Shown here piece by piece: positions 38,269-45,571 of a DNA stretch of 64,000 nt. Numbering within the stretch: the stretch's first letter is position 1; every line of letters begins with the position of its first letter. The position numbers and the translations under genes are program-made. The notes below the pieces were generated by a model. It did not search any database. It had not been told where the DNA came from and saw nothing but the letters and a program-made list of their open reading frames with translations. The stretch is from JBEKIK01 sp963838495 (GTDB lineage: Bacteria > Planctomycetota > Planctomycetia > Pirellulales > Thermoguttaceae): positions 1 to 64,000 of the forward strand of contig CAWIRC010000002.1 in the NCBI GenBank assembly GCA_963838495.1. The letters run 5' to 3'.

Positions 38269-38642
38269 CTAGCAACCGTAGCGATCAGGGAACAGGTCGG
38301 CAAAGTTGCTGAAGATGGCGGTCAGGGCGTCGATCGAGATGCTTGCTTCTGCGACAATTTCATTGTAGACACCGCCGCCCATCCCTACGCCGGCCGCGCC
38401 GCCTGAGCCTGCTTCGCCACCTTTGGCCTTGTTGCGAGTGATAAGGCTCTTGTTGAGGGTTGCGGTCCCCATATTGTAGAAACCGCCGCCCTGTGCGTCA
38501 CCGCCGTTGGCACCCGCGCCGCCGATGGCTTGGTTGCCGAGTCGCGGTTCTGAACATTCCAGAAGTCCAGATGGAGTAACTCGCACACTTGATGTAGTTC
38601 GGTGACCAACTGCTCCTGTTTCTTCGTCAGTCGGTTCGACAT
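38269..38642 (-). pseudogene. Remnant of a glycine-rich planctomycete repeat protein
   Basis: The minus-strand frame from about 38530 to 38269 reads GGAGANGGDAQGGGFYN, then LNKSLITRNKAKGGEAGSGG and GMGGGVYNEIV, typical of the Gly-rich parallel beta-helix ends of planctomycete giant surface proteins. In front of it, in another frame from ATG 38642, is an unrelated helical start (MSNRLTKKQEQLVTELHQVC). The two do not form one sensible protein; it looks like a truncated C-terminus joined to something else. Confidence 0.45.
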
Positions 38643-39133
38643 TGGTGTACTACTACCTCATTTCAGCCTTTTCCGCCTTCAAGTTTGTCAACAGTGGCAC
38701 GCCCCACCCTCTTGAGTATCCTCTTCGATGGTGGACAGGTCAATCCCCTTTGCGCTTCGGTGTGACACCGAGGCAGGTCAGGTCTCGTCCTGCAAAATGT
38801 TCCATTGCTGAAATACTTCGGCCTCATTCGCAAGCTCGGCAGGAACTTGGTTCGAAATCACTATTTTGCTATCTCATGATTCAACGCGCCTTCTACTCAT
38901 CGTAGTGTAAGAAAAGGGATAATCTATGTTCTTATGGTCGCTTTTTTCGTCAACTTTCCTTCGTACCGGGTAGGTTAATAGATAGAGCCTGTTAACCATT
39001 TTGTCGCTGCCAGACGGCGCTGCCGGTCGCTAAGCGAAGGTCGCTGTGGGCTTTAGAGATAGTTGTTTTCCAACCCCCTAATCCCCAATCCCTAACCCCT
39101 AATCCCTAATTTTGTCCCATGTGACCTACCAAC
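38643..39133. other. Intergenic region with low-complexity tract
   Basis: No gene recognised. Contains a telomere-like tract at 39073-39110 (listed). Confidence 0.45.
39073..39110. repeat. CCCTAATCCC-type low-complexity repeat
   Basis: Four or five irregular tandem copies of a CCCTAAT/CCCCAAT unit. Such tracts recur in intergenic DNA of planctomycetes and cyanobacteria. No function is evident. Confidence 0.75.
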
Positions 39134-39322
39134 GATCCTGCCTTTTTAACACCTGACCAAAGACTGCACGAACTGGCAAGCATTATGGCCGCTGGTTTGC
39201 TACGACTTCATACCCGGGCGACACTTTCTGGCGATGATTCTGGCCAAAAGAATCTGCCAAATTCCGGCAAACCGGGGCTTGATGTCTCCGAAAAAACCGT
39301 GCTCAGTGTCCACAGTGGTTAA
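39134..39322 (+). pseudogene. Small gene preceding DUF2924, copy 2
   Basis: 63 codons: DPAFLTPDQRLHELASIM ... PGLDVSEKTVLSVHSG and TAA at 39320-39322. The same length as copy 1 at 21047-21235. It ends 30 bases before the DUF2924 gene, its normal partner. No start codon lies in a sensible place (ATG-TGA occurs just upstream), so the N-terminus is probably lost. Confidence 0.6.
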
Positions 39323-39352
39323 CAAATCCGAGATTTTTACAAGGAGACAACT

Positions 39353-39687
39353 ATGGACCTGAACATCGAAAAAGAGGTCGCCGCCCTGCGACGGATGACC
39401 GTAAACGAACTTAGGGGTAAATACACTACTGTATTTGGCGAAAATACCAATGCCCGGCACAAAGAATGGCTCGTGCGGCGCATAACTGGCGCATGCAGGC
39501 GCTGGCCGAGGGGGATATCTCGGAACGTGCCCGCCAACGGGCCGCGGAACTGGCCAATGATGCCGATCTTCGCACCTCGGCCCCAAAGGCGCCCAAGCCA
39601 ACTCCAGGCTCGGAGGACCGCACCAAAACGGCAACAATAAGGCGAAAGGCCAAGCCGGTTTTTTTGTCTCAAGAATTCTTGCTTTGA
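39353..39687 (+). pseudogene. DUF2924 family protein, frame broken
   Basis: The ATG at 39353 has AAGGAG upstream. The first frame reads MDLNIEKEVAALRRMTVNEL and KYTTVFGENTNARHKEWLVR, the canonical DUF2924 start. After RRI at about 39483 the frame must shift (one base missing) to continue WRMQALAEGDISERARQRA and ELANDADLRTSAPK, ending at 39687. The total of about 111 residues is shorter than the usual 140-180, and the Lys/Arg-rich end is present only in part. DUF2924 proteins are encoded in planctomycete and alphaproteobacterial mobile cassettes, normally followed by a serine recombinase; here the gas vesicle operon follows instead. Role unknown, probably DNA-binding. Confidence 0.75.
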
Positions 39688-39708
39688 CCGGACGCTTTAC
39701 GAAAAGGG

Positions 39709-40092
39709 TTAAGAACAGGGAGCTTGCCAACGGCCGATGGATGGCGCATCCGAGGGACCTTTTTCCACGGCGCGCATAGTTTGCTGGAACCTCAAATCGT
39801 CTTCATCTATCGCGCTGATCATTGGTTCTGCCGGCGACTTGGAAATCGCCGGGGCGTGTGGCGGAGGAATGGTTTGGGACGGTTTTGCAGCCGGTTCCCA
39901 CCACGACACGCCCATCTCCCGAGCTTTATCGACTGAACAAACAAGCAAACGAATTTGAATGCTCAACAACTCTACGTCGCAAAGTTTTATCTTGATGTCG
40001 CCCATAATGACCACACCCTTGTCCAATACCCGTTCCAGGACTTCCGGGAGCCCTTGCGACTGGGTGGACTGGGTAATGGCCTGGCATCTCAT
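39709..40092 (-). CDS. GvpA-family gas vesicle protein with C-terminal extension (GvpJ/M-like)
   Basis: 127 residues. Residues 14-62 are a GvpA-type fold: LPEVLERVLDKGVVIMGDIK, then VELLSIQIRLLVCSVDKARE. The conserved pattern LDKG-V-I then ELLSI-I-R-L is kept, but the Ala-Trp of shell GvpA is replaced and an acidic, Pro-rich tail of about 65 residues follows. Family members with a tail (GvpJ, GvpM, GvpS) are minor components that nucleate vesicle growth rather than form the shell. It is the last gene of the minus-strand operon, 20 bases after gvpK. Assignment to J, M or S cannot be made without alignment. Confidence 0.85.
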   Translation of the reverse strand: MRCQAITQSTQSQGLPEVLERVLDKGVVIMGDIKIKLCDVELLSIQIRLLVCSVDKAREMGVSWWEPAAKPSQTIPPPHAPAISKSPAEPMISAIDEDDLRFQQTMRAVEKGPSDAPSIGRWQAPCS

Positions 40093-40111
40093 GATTGTTT
40101 TCCACTTTATA

Positions 40112-40456
40112 TTAACGCAGGTTGCCGAGAGGTCCCAAGTTGATATTGAGGTCCTCGTCGCTGAGACCGAAGTATTCTTTCAACTTCCCGATTTCATCGG
40201 ACAATTTGCAGAAGGTCTGTCCCATGCGTTCGATTTCATCTTCGCTGAGCGTTCCCGCCTCGATGCGTCGCAGGGCTTGCCGTTCCAGGAGTTCGCGGAT
40301 CAACTCAACCAGCGTGAGCACCAGTTGAGCAAGGCCGTTGCGGACATTTTCCGGATTTAGCTTGATCTTGGGGGCGGCGGCTGTTTGCGGTTTGTGGACG
40401 GCCGGCTCGGGCGATGGTTGCCAGAGGGGATGATCAGGCAATATTGCGGCTGACAT
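40112..40456 (-). CDS. gvpK: Gas vesicle protein GvpK
   Basis: 114 residues, the usual GvpK size. The core is IKLNPENVRNGLAQLVLTLV, then ELIRELLERQALRRIEAGTL with the near-invariant RQALRR-EAG motif, then EIERMGQTFCKLSDEIGKLK. The N-terminal 30 residues are Pro/Ala-rich and variable. GvpK is a small essential assembly factor of gas vesicles, cytoplasmic. It lies between two GvpA-like genes in the minus-strand operon, with 20- and 27-base gaps. The start at 40456 has only a weak ribosome site. Confidence 0.93.
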   Translation of the reverse strand: MSAAILPDHPLWQPSPEPAVHKPQTAAAPKIKLNPENVRNGLAQLVLTLVELIRELLERQALRRIEAGTLSEDEIERMGQTFCKLSDEIGKLKEYFGLSDEDLNINLGPLGNLR

Positions 40457-40483
40457 GGAAAATATTCATATGGTTAAATGATT

Positions 40484-40732
40484 TCAGGAATTCGGTATTG
40501 CGACTCGTGACTTGCCGTTGTCCGCGGCCCACAGCCAACCTGCCTGCCGGGCGGTCTCAATGGAGGAAAGCAGCAATTGGGTGCGGAGGTAGATCAAATC
40601 GATGTCGGCCACCGAGATGGCGATATCTCCGGCAAGAACGACGCCTTTATTAAGCAACCTGTCGAGCAACTCCAAAATAGTGCAATTGTCATCATTATTA
40701 ATAATGTCGCTGCTACTATCCATAATTGCCAT
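40484..40732 (-). CDS. GvpA-family minor gas vesicle protein (GvpJ/S-like)
   Basis: 82 residues from the ATG at 40732, which follows AGGAGG by nine bases and starts one base after the gvpG stop. The GvpA-type core is TILELLDRLLNKGVVLAGDI, then DLIYLRTQLLLSSIETARQA. Relative to shell GvpA the conserved VE-ELL is changed to DLIYLR, which points to a minor, non-shell member. The N-terminus is Asn/Asp-rich. Minor GvpA homologues are thought to form the nucleation cone. Tightly packed with gvpG, so probably translationally coupled. Confidence 0.85.
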   Translation of the reverse strand: MAIMDSSSDIINNDDNCTILELLDRLLNKGVVLAGDIAISVADIDLIYLRTQLLLSSIETARQAGWLWAADNGKSRVAIPNS

Positions 40733-40733
40733 A

Positions 40734-40994
40734 TTATTCATCCTCCTCGGTTTCACTATCCGTACCCAGCATATTTTGAATCGCTTCGAGCCTATCTAAA
40801 AGCGAGGTTTCGCGCTCGTCGAACTGTTCCACGCTGATCGAGTTGGATTCGAGCGATTGATGTAATTCGCTCAAACTGTTAAGAATAGCTTTCTCTTGGT
40901 CTTCCATGTCCTTACGGGCCGTTTCCTGGACCTGGCGGCCTATAGCCGCGATCGCTTTCATCGGACTCAGCAGGATGTCGTCTATTAGAAACAT
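40734..40994 (-). CDS. gvpG: Gas vesicle protein GvpG
   Basis: 86 residues, normal for GvpG. It begins MFLIDDILLSPMKAIAAIGR, the characteristic start (LLL-P-K... in most members), followed by a charged helix (ARKDMEDQEKAILNSLSELH) and a second helix (VEQFDERETSLLDRLEAI) with an acidic end. GvpG is an accessory protein found in essentially all complete clusters and interacts with GvpF/L and the minor proteins. It follows gvpL/F by 31 bases. Confidence 0.92.
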   Translation of the reverse strand: MFLIDDILLSPMKAIAAIGRQVQETARKDMEDQEKAILNSLSELHQSLESNSISVEQFDERETSLLDRLEAIQNMLGTDSETEEDE

Positions 40995-41025
40995 GGCGGC
41001 ACGCCGTCGTCTTGAGTTTTTAAAA

Positions 41026-41793
41026 TCAGCTATCCGGCGTCAATTCAATCTCGGCGAAATTATACGGCGCCCAGGGCCCGCTGTATTGAAAGCAGTAGTG
41101 GTTGTCGAAGGCGTGCGCCGCGGCTTCGACGCCGTTTTCCCATTGCCGCAGGTGCGTCTTCTCCACAAGGCAGGCCAGTTTCATGATCATCCGTTCCTCG
41201 TTGGGATCGATGCTGCGAATTTCCAGGCAATACGGCGAGAGGGCCTCGATCACCCTTTGCGTGTGTCGCCGGCGGCTTTGCTCGGAAAGAGACTCGAATA
41301 GTTTTCCAAGCTGGATTTTTTCTTCGATCGTGGGCGTTCTTCCCGGTTTAAACAAGCGGTTGCGCATCTCTTCCAATTCCCGGTGATTCGCCACGAAATA
41401 CTCGAATATATTGGCGGTTTCCCAAAATACCTTCAGGGCCATTTCCACCATGCCTTGCAGCCGATGGAGTTTCTTCAACAAGACATCGTAATTTCGCCGC
41501 ATGAAGCCGCGCAATTCCTCCTCGCTATCGGCTATCGTGCCGAACATGACGGGCAGCACCGGCTGGCGATTGGATAAGTCGCTTAAAACCAGGTGATGCG
41601 CGGCGAGATTTGATCGCTGCGGACGCACTTTCTGCGCCGACACGCGACTCGTCAAGGCGGCCAGACGGCGCTCCACGATCTCTTCAATGCAAGCGCCGGC
41701 CACGCCGGGCGGGTGCACGGAAACAGAACTGCCGGCCACGGTAATCCCATATAAATATAGGCCGGTTTGAGGGATACTTGCGATACTCGCCAT
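41026..41793 (-). CDS. gvpL: Gas vesicle protein GvpL/GvpF
   Basis: 255 residues; the start is set by AAGGAGGA seven bases before ATG. The N-terminal domain begins with GLYLYGITV and carries HHLVLSDLSNRQPVLPVMFG, the hallmark of the family (a PV-LP-RFGT-like strand). The C-terminal part ends ENGVEAAAHAFDNHYCFQYS and GPWAPYNFAEIEL, the conserved SGPWPPY-F block. GvpF/L proteins bind GvpA and chaperone assembly in the cytoplasm. A second homologue, at 48732, lies in the divergent operon, as is usual for clusters with both F and L; which is F and which L is uncertain. Confidence 0.92.
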   Translation of the reverse strand: MASIASIPQTGLYLYGITVAGSSVSVHPPGVAGACIEEIVERRLAALTSRVSAQKVRPQRSNLAAHHLVLSDLSNRQPVLPVMFGTIADSEEELRGFMRRNYDVLLKKLHRLQGMVEMALKVFWETANIFEYFVANHRELEEMRNRLFKPGRTPTIEEKIQLGKLFESLSEQSRRRHTQRVIEALSPYCLEIRSIDPNEERMIMKLACLVEKTHLRQWENGVEAAAHAFDNHYCFQYSGPWAPYNFAEIELTPDS

Positions 41794-41880
41794 GCCACAT
41801 CCTCCTTGATATGTCTCAAATCTCTTCTTCTGTCAAATGATATGTTTTTTACAAAATATATATTTATGGGCTTTAACAAT

Positions 41881-41918
41881 GCCGCCCCTCGCGCTTTGGG
41901 AGAGGGGCCGGGGTGAGC
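41881..41918. repeat. GC-rich CCCCTC...GAGGGG interspersed motif
   Basis: CCGCCCCTCGCGCTTTGGG followed by AGAGGGGCCGGGGTGAGC, a semi-palindromic unit common between genes in many planctomycete and other GC-rich genomes. It lies in the 187-base gap between gvpL/F and the zinc-ribbon gene, and its hairpin could attenuate transcription within the operon. Confidence 0.55.
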
Positions 41919-41980
41919 ACCATTTAAATAGACGTGAGGTTTCGTCAGAGCTCCTTACAGTAATTTTTTTAAGCAATATT

Positions 41981-42184
41981 TCAATGACCGTATTGAGCGG
42001 AGGAATCCGAAGGAGAGTGTATTGGCGACCCATCTCCGGAGAATTCCACCCACTTTATCTGGCCTTCCCGGGTGCGAATGCTTAACAATGCCCCGCAAGC
42101 GAAGCATTTGATTTGTCCCTCGTAGTCGTCATATGCATCGCGCAAGTCCACCGTATGGCCGCAGGAAAGGCAATTCACTTTCAT
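41981..42184 (-). CDS. Small zinc-ribbon protein in the gas vesicle operon
   Basis: 67 residues. Two CxxC knuckles, Cys5-Cys8 (CLSC) and Cys27-Cys30 (CFAC), frame a compact zinc ribbon (MKVNCLSCGHTVDL, GQIKCFACGALLSI). A short beta segment (GQIKWVEFSG) and a polar tail follow. Not a classical Gvp family that I can name; small zinc ribbons of this kind could bind nucleic acid or another Gvp protein. It is 31 bases after gvpO and on the same strand, so it belongs to the operon. The ribosome site is weak (AAAGGG about ten bases before ATG). Confidence 0.75.
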   Translation of the reverse strand: MKVNCLSCGHTVDLRDAYDDYEGQIKCFACGALLSIRTREGQIKWVEFSGDGSPIHSPSDSSAQYGH

Positions 42185-42215
42185 CGATTAAACCCTTTAT
42201 AAAAACCCGTTATTT

Positions 42216-42500
42216 TCATCTGTCCTCGCGCATGGACTCTTCCAACTCGTAGGCTATTATGTTCAACAAATTGTCCATCCGCACAAGGTAATACTCTTGA
42301 TCCAACACGGGCCGTTGCGTTTGAATATTCAACATGCGAATGGTCTGGTTCGGTTTCCAGACTTCGGCTTCGGCTTCCCAGCCGCCGTCGGCCGTCTCTA
42401 ACTTGACGACCTTGGTGACATTGACCTGGTTGACGTCGGGCACCGACTTTTCTAAAAAATCGCGCGCGGCTGATTGTGCTTCGAGTATTGTAGACAACAT
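42216..42500 (-). CDS. gvpO: Gas vesicle protein GvpO
   Basis: 94 residues, with AAGGGG just upstream. Layout of GvpO: an N-terminal helix (ILEAQSAARDFLEKSVPDVN) and a beta sheet with ADGGWEAEAEVWKPNQTIR and DQEYYLVRMDNLLNIIAYEL, matching the GW-v-VEV...Y-V-D--G-l-sY pattern of the family. GvpO is a small conserved cluster member implicated in expression or assembly; its mechanism is not settled. Seven bases separate it from the coiled-coil gene before it, showing tight operon organisation. Confidence 0.85.
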   Translation of the reverse strand: MLSTILEAQSAARDFLEKSVPDVNQVNVTKVVKLETADGGWEAEAEVWKPNQTIRMLNIQTQRPVLDQEYYLVRMDNLLNIIAYELEESMREDR

Positions 42501-42507
42501 GCACCCC

Positions 42508-42858
42508 TTAGTATGTTATTTTAAAATCCGCCCGATTGCCGTTTTCCTGCGGCGTGTCGGCGGGGCGTTTTTGGGTGAATTTATCGGCGTGCGGCGCACG
42601 GATTGCCGGTTCACAGCCCGCCGGGTGGACCTTATAAACCGCTCCGATCAATCTGGCTTGTTCATATTCGATCTCAGCCAATCGTTTTTCGAGCCTCATT
42701 AATTGCTCGGTGGCCCGGCGTTTTTCCTTGTTTCGGCGGACTTTCTCCAATTCCAGAATCGCCAATCTGGTGAATTTACGTTGCGGTTTCTCGGCATTGC
42801 TCACCCGGTCGGACAGAGTTCGAATATCGTGCAGGTGTTTATTTGATTTTACGTTCAT
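42508..42858 (-). CDS. Basic coiled-coil protein in the gas vesicle operon
   Basis: 116 residues from the ATG at 42858, chosen because GGGGGA precedes it and because longer starts run into gvpN. The central 60 residues are a strongly basic, amphipathic helix (RLAILELEKVRRNKEKRRAT, EQLMRLEKRLAEIEYEQARL), followed by a polar tail. No cysteines, signal or membrane segment. No family recognised. Its position between gvpN and gvpO suggests a cluster-specific accessory or structural protein; it is a candidate new Gvp component. Confidence 0.7.
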   Translation of the reverse strand: MNVKSNKHLHDIRTLSDRVSNAEKPQRKFTRLAILELEKVRRNKEKRRATEQLMRLEKRLAEIEYEQARLIGAVYKVHPAGCEPAIRAPHADKFTQKRPADTPQENGNRADFKITY

Positions 42859-42892
42859 ATTGAATTTCCCCCAATGCGGCAAAAAGTTTTCC

Positions 42893-43891
42893 TCAGCCGG
42901 GTGCGGCGACTCCCGCGTCGGCCAGCTCGCAGGCTTCCTGAATTGCCGCCCGAATGTCATCCGGCGACAAGGGGTTGTCGTCGGCGCCGTATCCCCTGGC
43001 GCCGTTCAGTCCAAGCACGTCGCTGCATATACATTGCAATAGCGGGTCTTCCGGATCGCAAGATAAATGCTTGTACGCCATCACGCGGGCGATGGTGATG
43101 GCCGCCCGGATGCTGGGCCTGTGCCCGCCGATTCCCTTGCGGCGGAAATTTCGCACTATATCTACTATCCGCTCCGCGTCTTCCATGGAAATGCCGCTTT
43201 TCGCCGTGGTGATCGCCGTTTCGGTTTCGCGGTTGTAATGATCCATGTGTATTGTGACCAAACGGTCCATGAGCGCGTCCTGGCTCGTATGCACACCGGC
43301 GTACTCTTGCGGATTCGAGGTGAATATCGCGCGGAAATTGGGATGCACCTTTAAATAACTCTCGCCCACGCGGCGAAGTTTGGGTAAATCCAGCAAGCCT
43401 TCGCCCAGAATGCTTAAAAGCACGTTGTTGGCCTCGGGACGGCTGCGCGTGAACTCGTCGTAGATCAGCGTGTGCCCGTAACGGCAAGCCGTGGTCAGGC
43501 GACTATCCACCCAGAACGGTCGCATGGTCTCTTCCGTCTTCAACACCGAATGGATGAAATTATCTACGAGCCTGCTTTTCTGGTAACCTTTGTCGTTTCC
43601 TACCAGATCGGAACTGCCGAATTCGTCGTCGCCGTGTATTAAAGTAACCGGCTGATCGATTTGGGCGGCCAGGTGTAAAGCCATCGTGGTTTTGCCGGTG
43701 CCGGCCGGTCCAGACAGATTGACGGGATAACCGGCATTTAAGAAGGCAATCGCCCGTTCGGCAATCTGGCATATCTGTGGAGTCAGCACGAAATCGTCGC
43801 CGGGCACGGGCCGAACCGTGGTTTGATCCGCCGCGGCCGATTCGTGCTCGGCTAACCGACTATGGCCGTTTCCTTGACCTATCGCCTCCAT
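42893..43891 (-). CDS. gvpN: Gas vesicle AAA+ ATPase GvpN
   Basis: 332 residues of the MoxR-like AAA+ family. Walker A is GPAGTGKT at 61-68 and Walker B is TLIYDEFTRSRPEANNVLLS; sensor 1 lies in FRAIFTSNPQEYAG and the arginine-finger region in DALMDRLVTIHMD. VIHGDDE-like LIHGDDEFGSSDLVG and GEGLLDLPKL are typical of GvpN rather than general MoxR proteins. GvpN acts in the cytoplasm and promotes vesicle maturation, possibly working on GvpA or GvpC. The start at 43891 leaves a 30-residue variable N-terminus. It lies 64 bases after the GvpC-like gene. Confidence 0.95.
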   Translation of the reverse strand: MEAIGQGNGHSRLAEHESAAADQTTVRPVPGDDFVLTPQICQIAERAIAFLNAGYPVNLSGPAGTGKTTMALHLAAQIDQPVTLIHGDDEFGSSDLVGNDKGYQKSRLVDNFIHSVLKTEETMRPFWVDSRLTTACRYGHTLIYDEFTRSRPEANNVLLSILGEGLLDLPKLRRVGESYLKVHPNFRAIFTSNPQEYAGVHTSQDALMDRLVTIHMDHYNRETETAITTAKSGISMEDAERIVDIVRNFRRKGIGGHRPSIRAAITIARVMAYKHLSCDPEDPLLQCICSDVLGLNGARGYGADDNPLSPDDIRAAIQEACELADAGVAAPG

Positions 43892-43955
43892 AAACCTGAT
43901 CCTTATTTACTTTATTCCGAGGGGGAGAATTGCGTCGTCGCGTCGTCCGCTCGAC

Positions 43956-44144
43956 CTAACGCCCGCCGCGAAATGCCTGCCGGCCCGCGTGCAAGTCGGC
44001 GGCAAACTCGGCCAACTGGTTCCTAACTTGTCTGGCCATTTCACTGACCTGGTTGTGCGTATCGATGCAAAATTGTTTGCGGTCATGGTGCGCTTGGTCC
44101 AGATTTTCGCGCAGTTTGGTGAAAAATTCGGTAAAAAACGTCAT
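43956..44144 (-). CDS. Minimal GvpC-like protein (one 33-residue repeat period)
   Basis: 62 residues, all predicted helix. It shows the 33-residue rhythm of cyanobacterial GvpC: Phe25 (KQF) and Phe58 (RQAF) are exactly 33 apart, and Phe47 to Phe58 are 11 apart with Leu at F+4 (EFAADL), as in the GvpC pattern ELLAF-KEL...QQFL. Gln precedes the key Phe in both halves. Its place between gvpA and gvpN is the usual gvpC position. GvpC binds the outside of the vesicle and stiffens it. This one would cover at most two GvpA-contact sites, far fewer than the four to five repeats of typical GvpC. Inference from pattern, not from alignment. Confidence 0.65.
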   Translation of the reverse strand: MTFFTEFFTKLRENLDQAHHDRKQFCIDTHNQVSEMARQVRNQLAEFAADLHAGRQAFRGGR

Positions 44145-44488
44145 GGTTATTCTCCAAATATTGTTTTAATGGCGGGCAAGATAATTTTCGTTTCCCGCGT
44201 TGTAAAACGATTTTGTTCAGTCCGCGCCGGAAGGAGGGCACGCGGCATGCAATTGGATGTAATGTCGAGGACATATCCGTCTTGCTAGCGTGCCTCCTCC
44301 GAAGCGGCCATCAGCATGGGTACTGAAAATCCTTTTTGCCTGCACCCAAATTGTTTCTATCCCGCCCCGATCTTCATCGCCCCCCGGACGCCGACCTGAA
44401 TATCGCCGTCCTTGGGGATTAAATCGCTTACCGACGCGGAAAAACCGTTGTCCTGCGGCTGAATGTGTTCCGATCCTCGAAAGCAACA
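44145..44488. other. Gap between gvpA and the GvpC-like gene
   Basis: A GTG-started minus-strand frame spans 44217-44489 (90 codons, Arg-rich). It has no family features, and other frames are also partly open. No terminator hairpin with T tract is evident. The gap may hold a processing site that makes gvpA mRNA more abundant, but nothing in the sequence shows this. Confidence 0.4.
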
Positions 44489-44707
44489 CTAAGCCGGCAT
44501 GGCTGCCGTAGCGGTCAGGCCGATCGCTTCGGCGTACTTCAAGTACGTCTCTACGCTAGCCACGACCACGCGAGCCTCGATCGACAGCAACTCGATCCCG
44601 ACCAGGGAAACCTTGGCCCAGGCATCAATCACGATGCCCTTGTCCAGTATGCGATCTACAACTTCCGCAAGACTGGACGAGTCGGTTGACTTCTGTACCT
44701 TAGCCAT
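44489..44707 (-). CDS. gvpA: Gas vesicle shell protein GvpA
   Basis: 72 residues from ATG 44707, with AAGGAG seven bases before it (an ATG codon one position earlier is possible). It is a canonical shell protein: SSSLAEVVDRILDKGIVIDA, WAKVSLVGIELLSIEARVVV, ASVETYLKYAEAIGLTATAA. Both halves of the beta hairpin and the Trp and Tyr positions are conserved, with no extension. GvpA polymerises into the ribs of the vesicle wall. First gene of the minus-strand operon; upstream is an 860-base divergent regulatory region. Confidence 0.98.
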   Translation of the reverse strand: MAKVQKSTDSSSLAEVVDRILDKGIVIDAWAKVSLVGIELLSIEARVVVASVETYLKYAEAIGLTATAAMPA

Positions 44708-45571
44708 CATCAATCTCCTTTTTAAAAAAGCATGATTCTCCACGCTTGGAATGACATTACCCAAGATCGAGAATCACCAAATAGGTAAGTTTTCCCACGG
44801 TGTTAATGATGGACTGCTTTACGTAGTTCGTCGCATCTATCCGTGGTACTTCAAAGAATATATGTGGTTTATACACAGTAACTATAGTATGAATCACGCA
44901 TTTTATACGAGATATCACGTTTGTTTCCGTGGGAAAACCACGCCCCCTAGCTATCTATGCAAAACCTAGCTCAACTTTCCCAGGAGTCAAATCTTAACTT
45001 GCAGAAAAAATTTGTTTCACGCACAACTTGTTCCGGCAAAAGAAGTTGACTTTGCCGAGGAATAATCTGCAATAACCATCACTGAAAATTAAAGGGGGGT
45101 AAATTGCCAAGATAATGTCAATCTGCCTGAATTACCGTGCATTGCCATTTTATTTGATACGCATACTCTATTCCCCTTATCTTGAAATCACTGCGTAAGA
45201 CATTGATAAAAACCAAGTTATAGCGACAAGGCATGTCGCTTTTCCCTCGCGCCGTTTTATATCCATTTGAATTTGACGGGAATCAATACGTGGCCTAGTG
45301 TTATCTGGGCGTGGCGATGCCACAGATTAAACGTTAAATTGCCGATAATCAGAAAAGACCTCCTTCGCATGCAAGCGGCATCGAGTTGGTCTGGGAGATG
45401 AAAGGACCTGTTGACTAGATCTTTCGGGCATTCATTTAAGTGTTAGGCTCGATGCCGCAGGGCTCCAGGTTCAATACACCGCAAGAGCACGCTACGTCAT
45501 AAAATCGCCTTAACAGCATCGCTTGCATAATTTGCGAAACGGGTTTTTCCGGAAGTTTCAAGGGGCATATA
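44708..45571. promoter_or_regulatory. Divergent promoter region of the two gas vesicle operons
   Basis: This region holds no credible gene. It is clearly more AT-rich than its surroundings. It must contain the promoters for gvpA (minus) and for the plus-strand accessory operon. I could not fix a convincing -35/-10 or -24/-12 pair on either side. Confidence 0.55.
44790..44937. promoter_or_regulatory. Paired 11-bp inverted repeat upstream of gvpA
   Basis: TTTTCCCACGG at 44790-44800 and CCGTGGGAAAA at 44927-44937 are perfect inverse copies separated by 126 bases. The second copy is itself part of a small hairpin (CGTGG-GAAAA-CCACG). They lie 83-93 and 220-230 bases upstream of the gvpA start and may be two operator sites for a regulator, or arms of a large stem in the leader. 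Confidence 0.45.

Noticed and set aside
37987..38406. Plus-strand frame of 139 codons
   Set aside because: No family features, no ribosome site, and part of it is antisense to the glycine-rich remnant.
44217..44489. 90-codon GTG-started frame after gvpA as an extra gvp gene
   Set aside because: Arg/Gly-rich, no conserved motif, competing open frames; no Gvp family fits.
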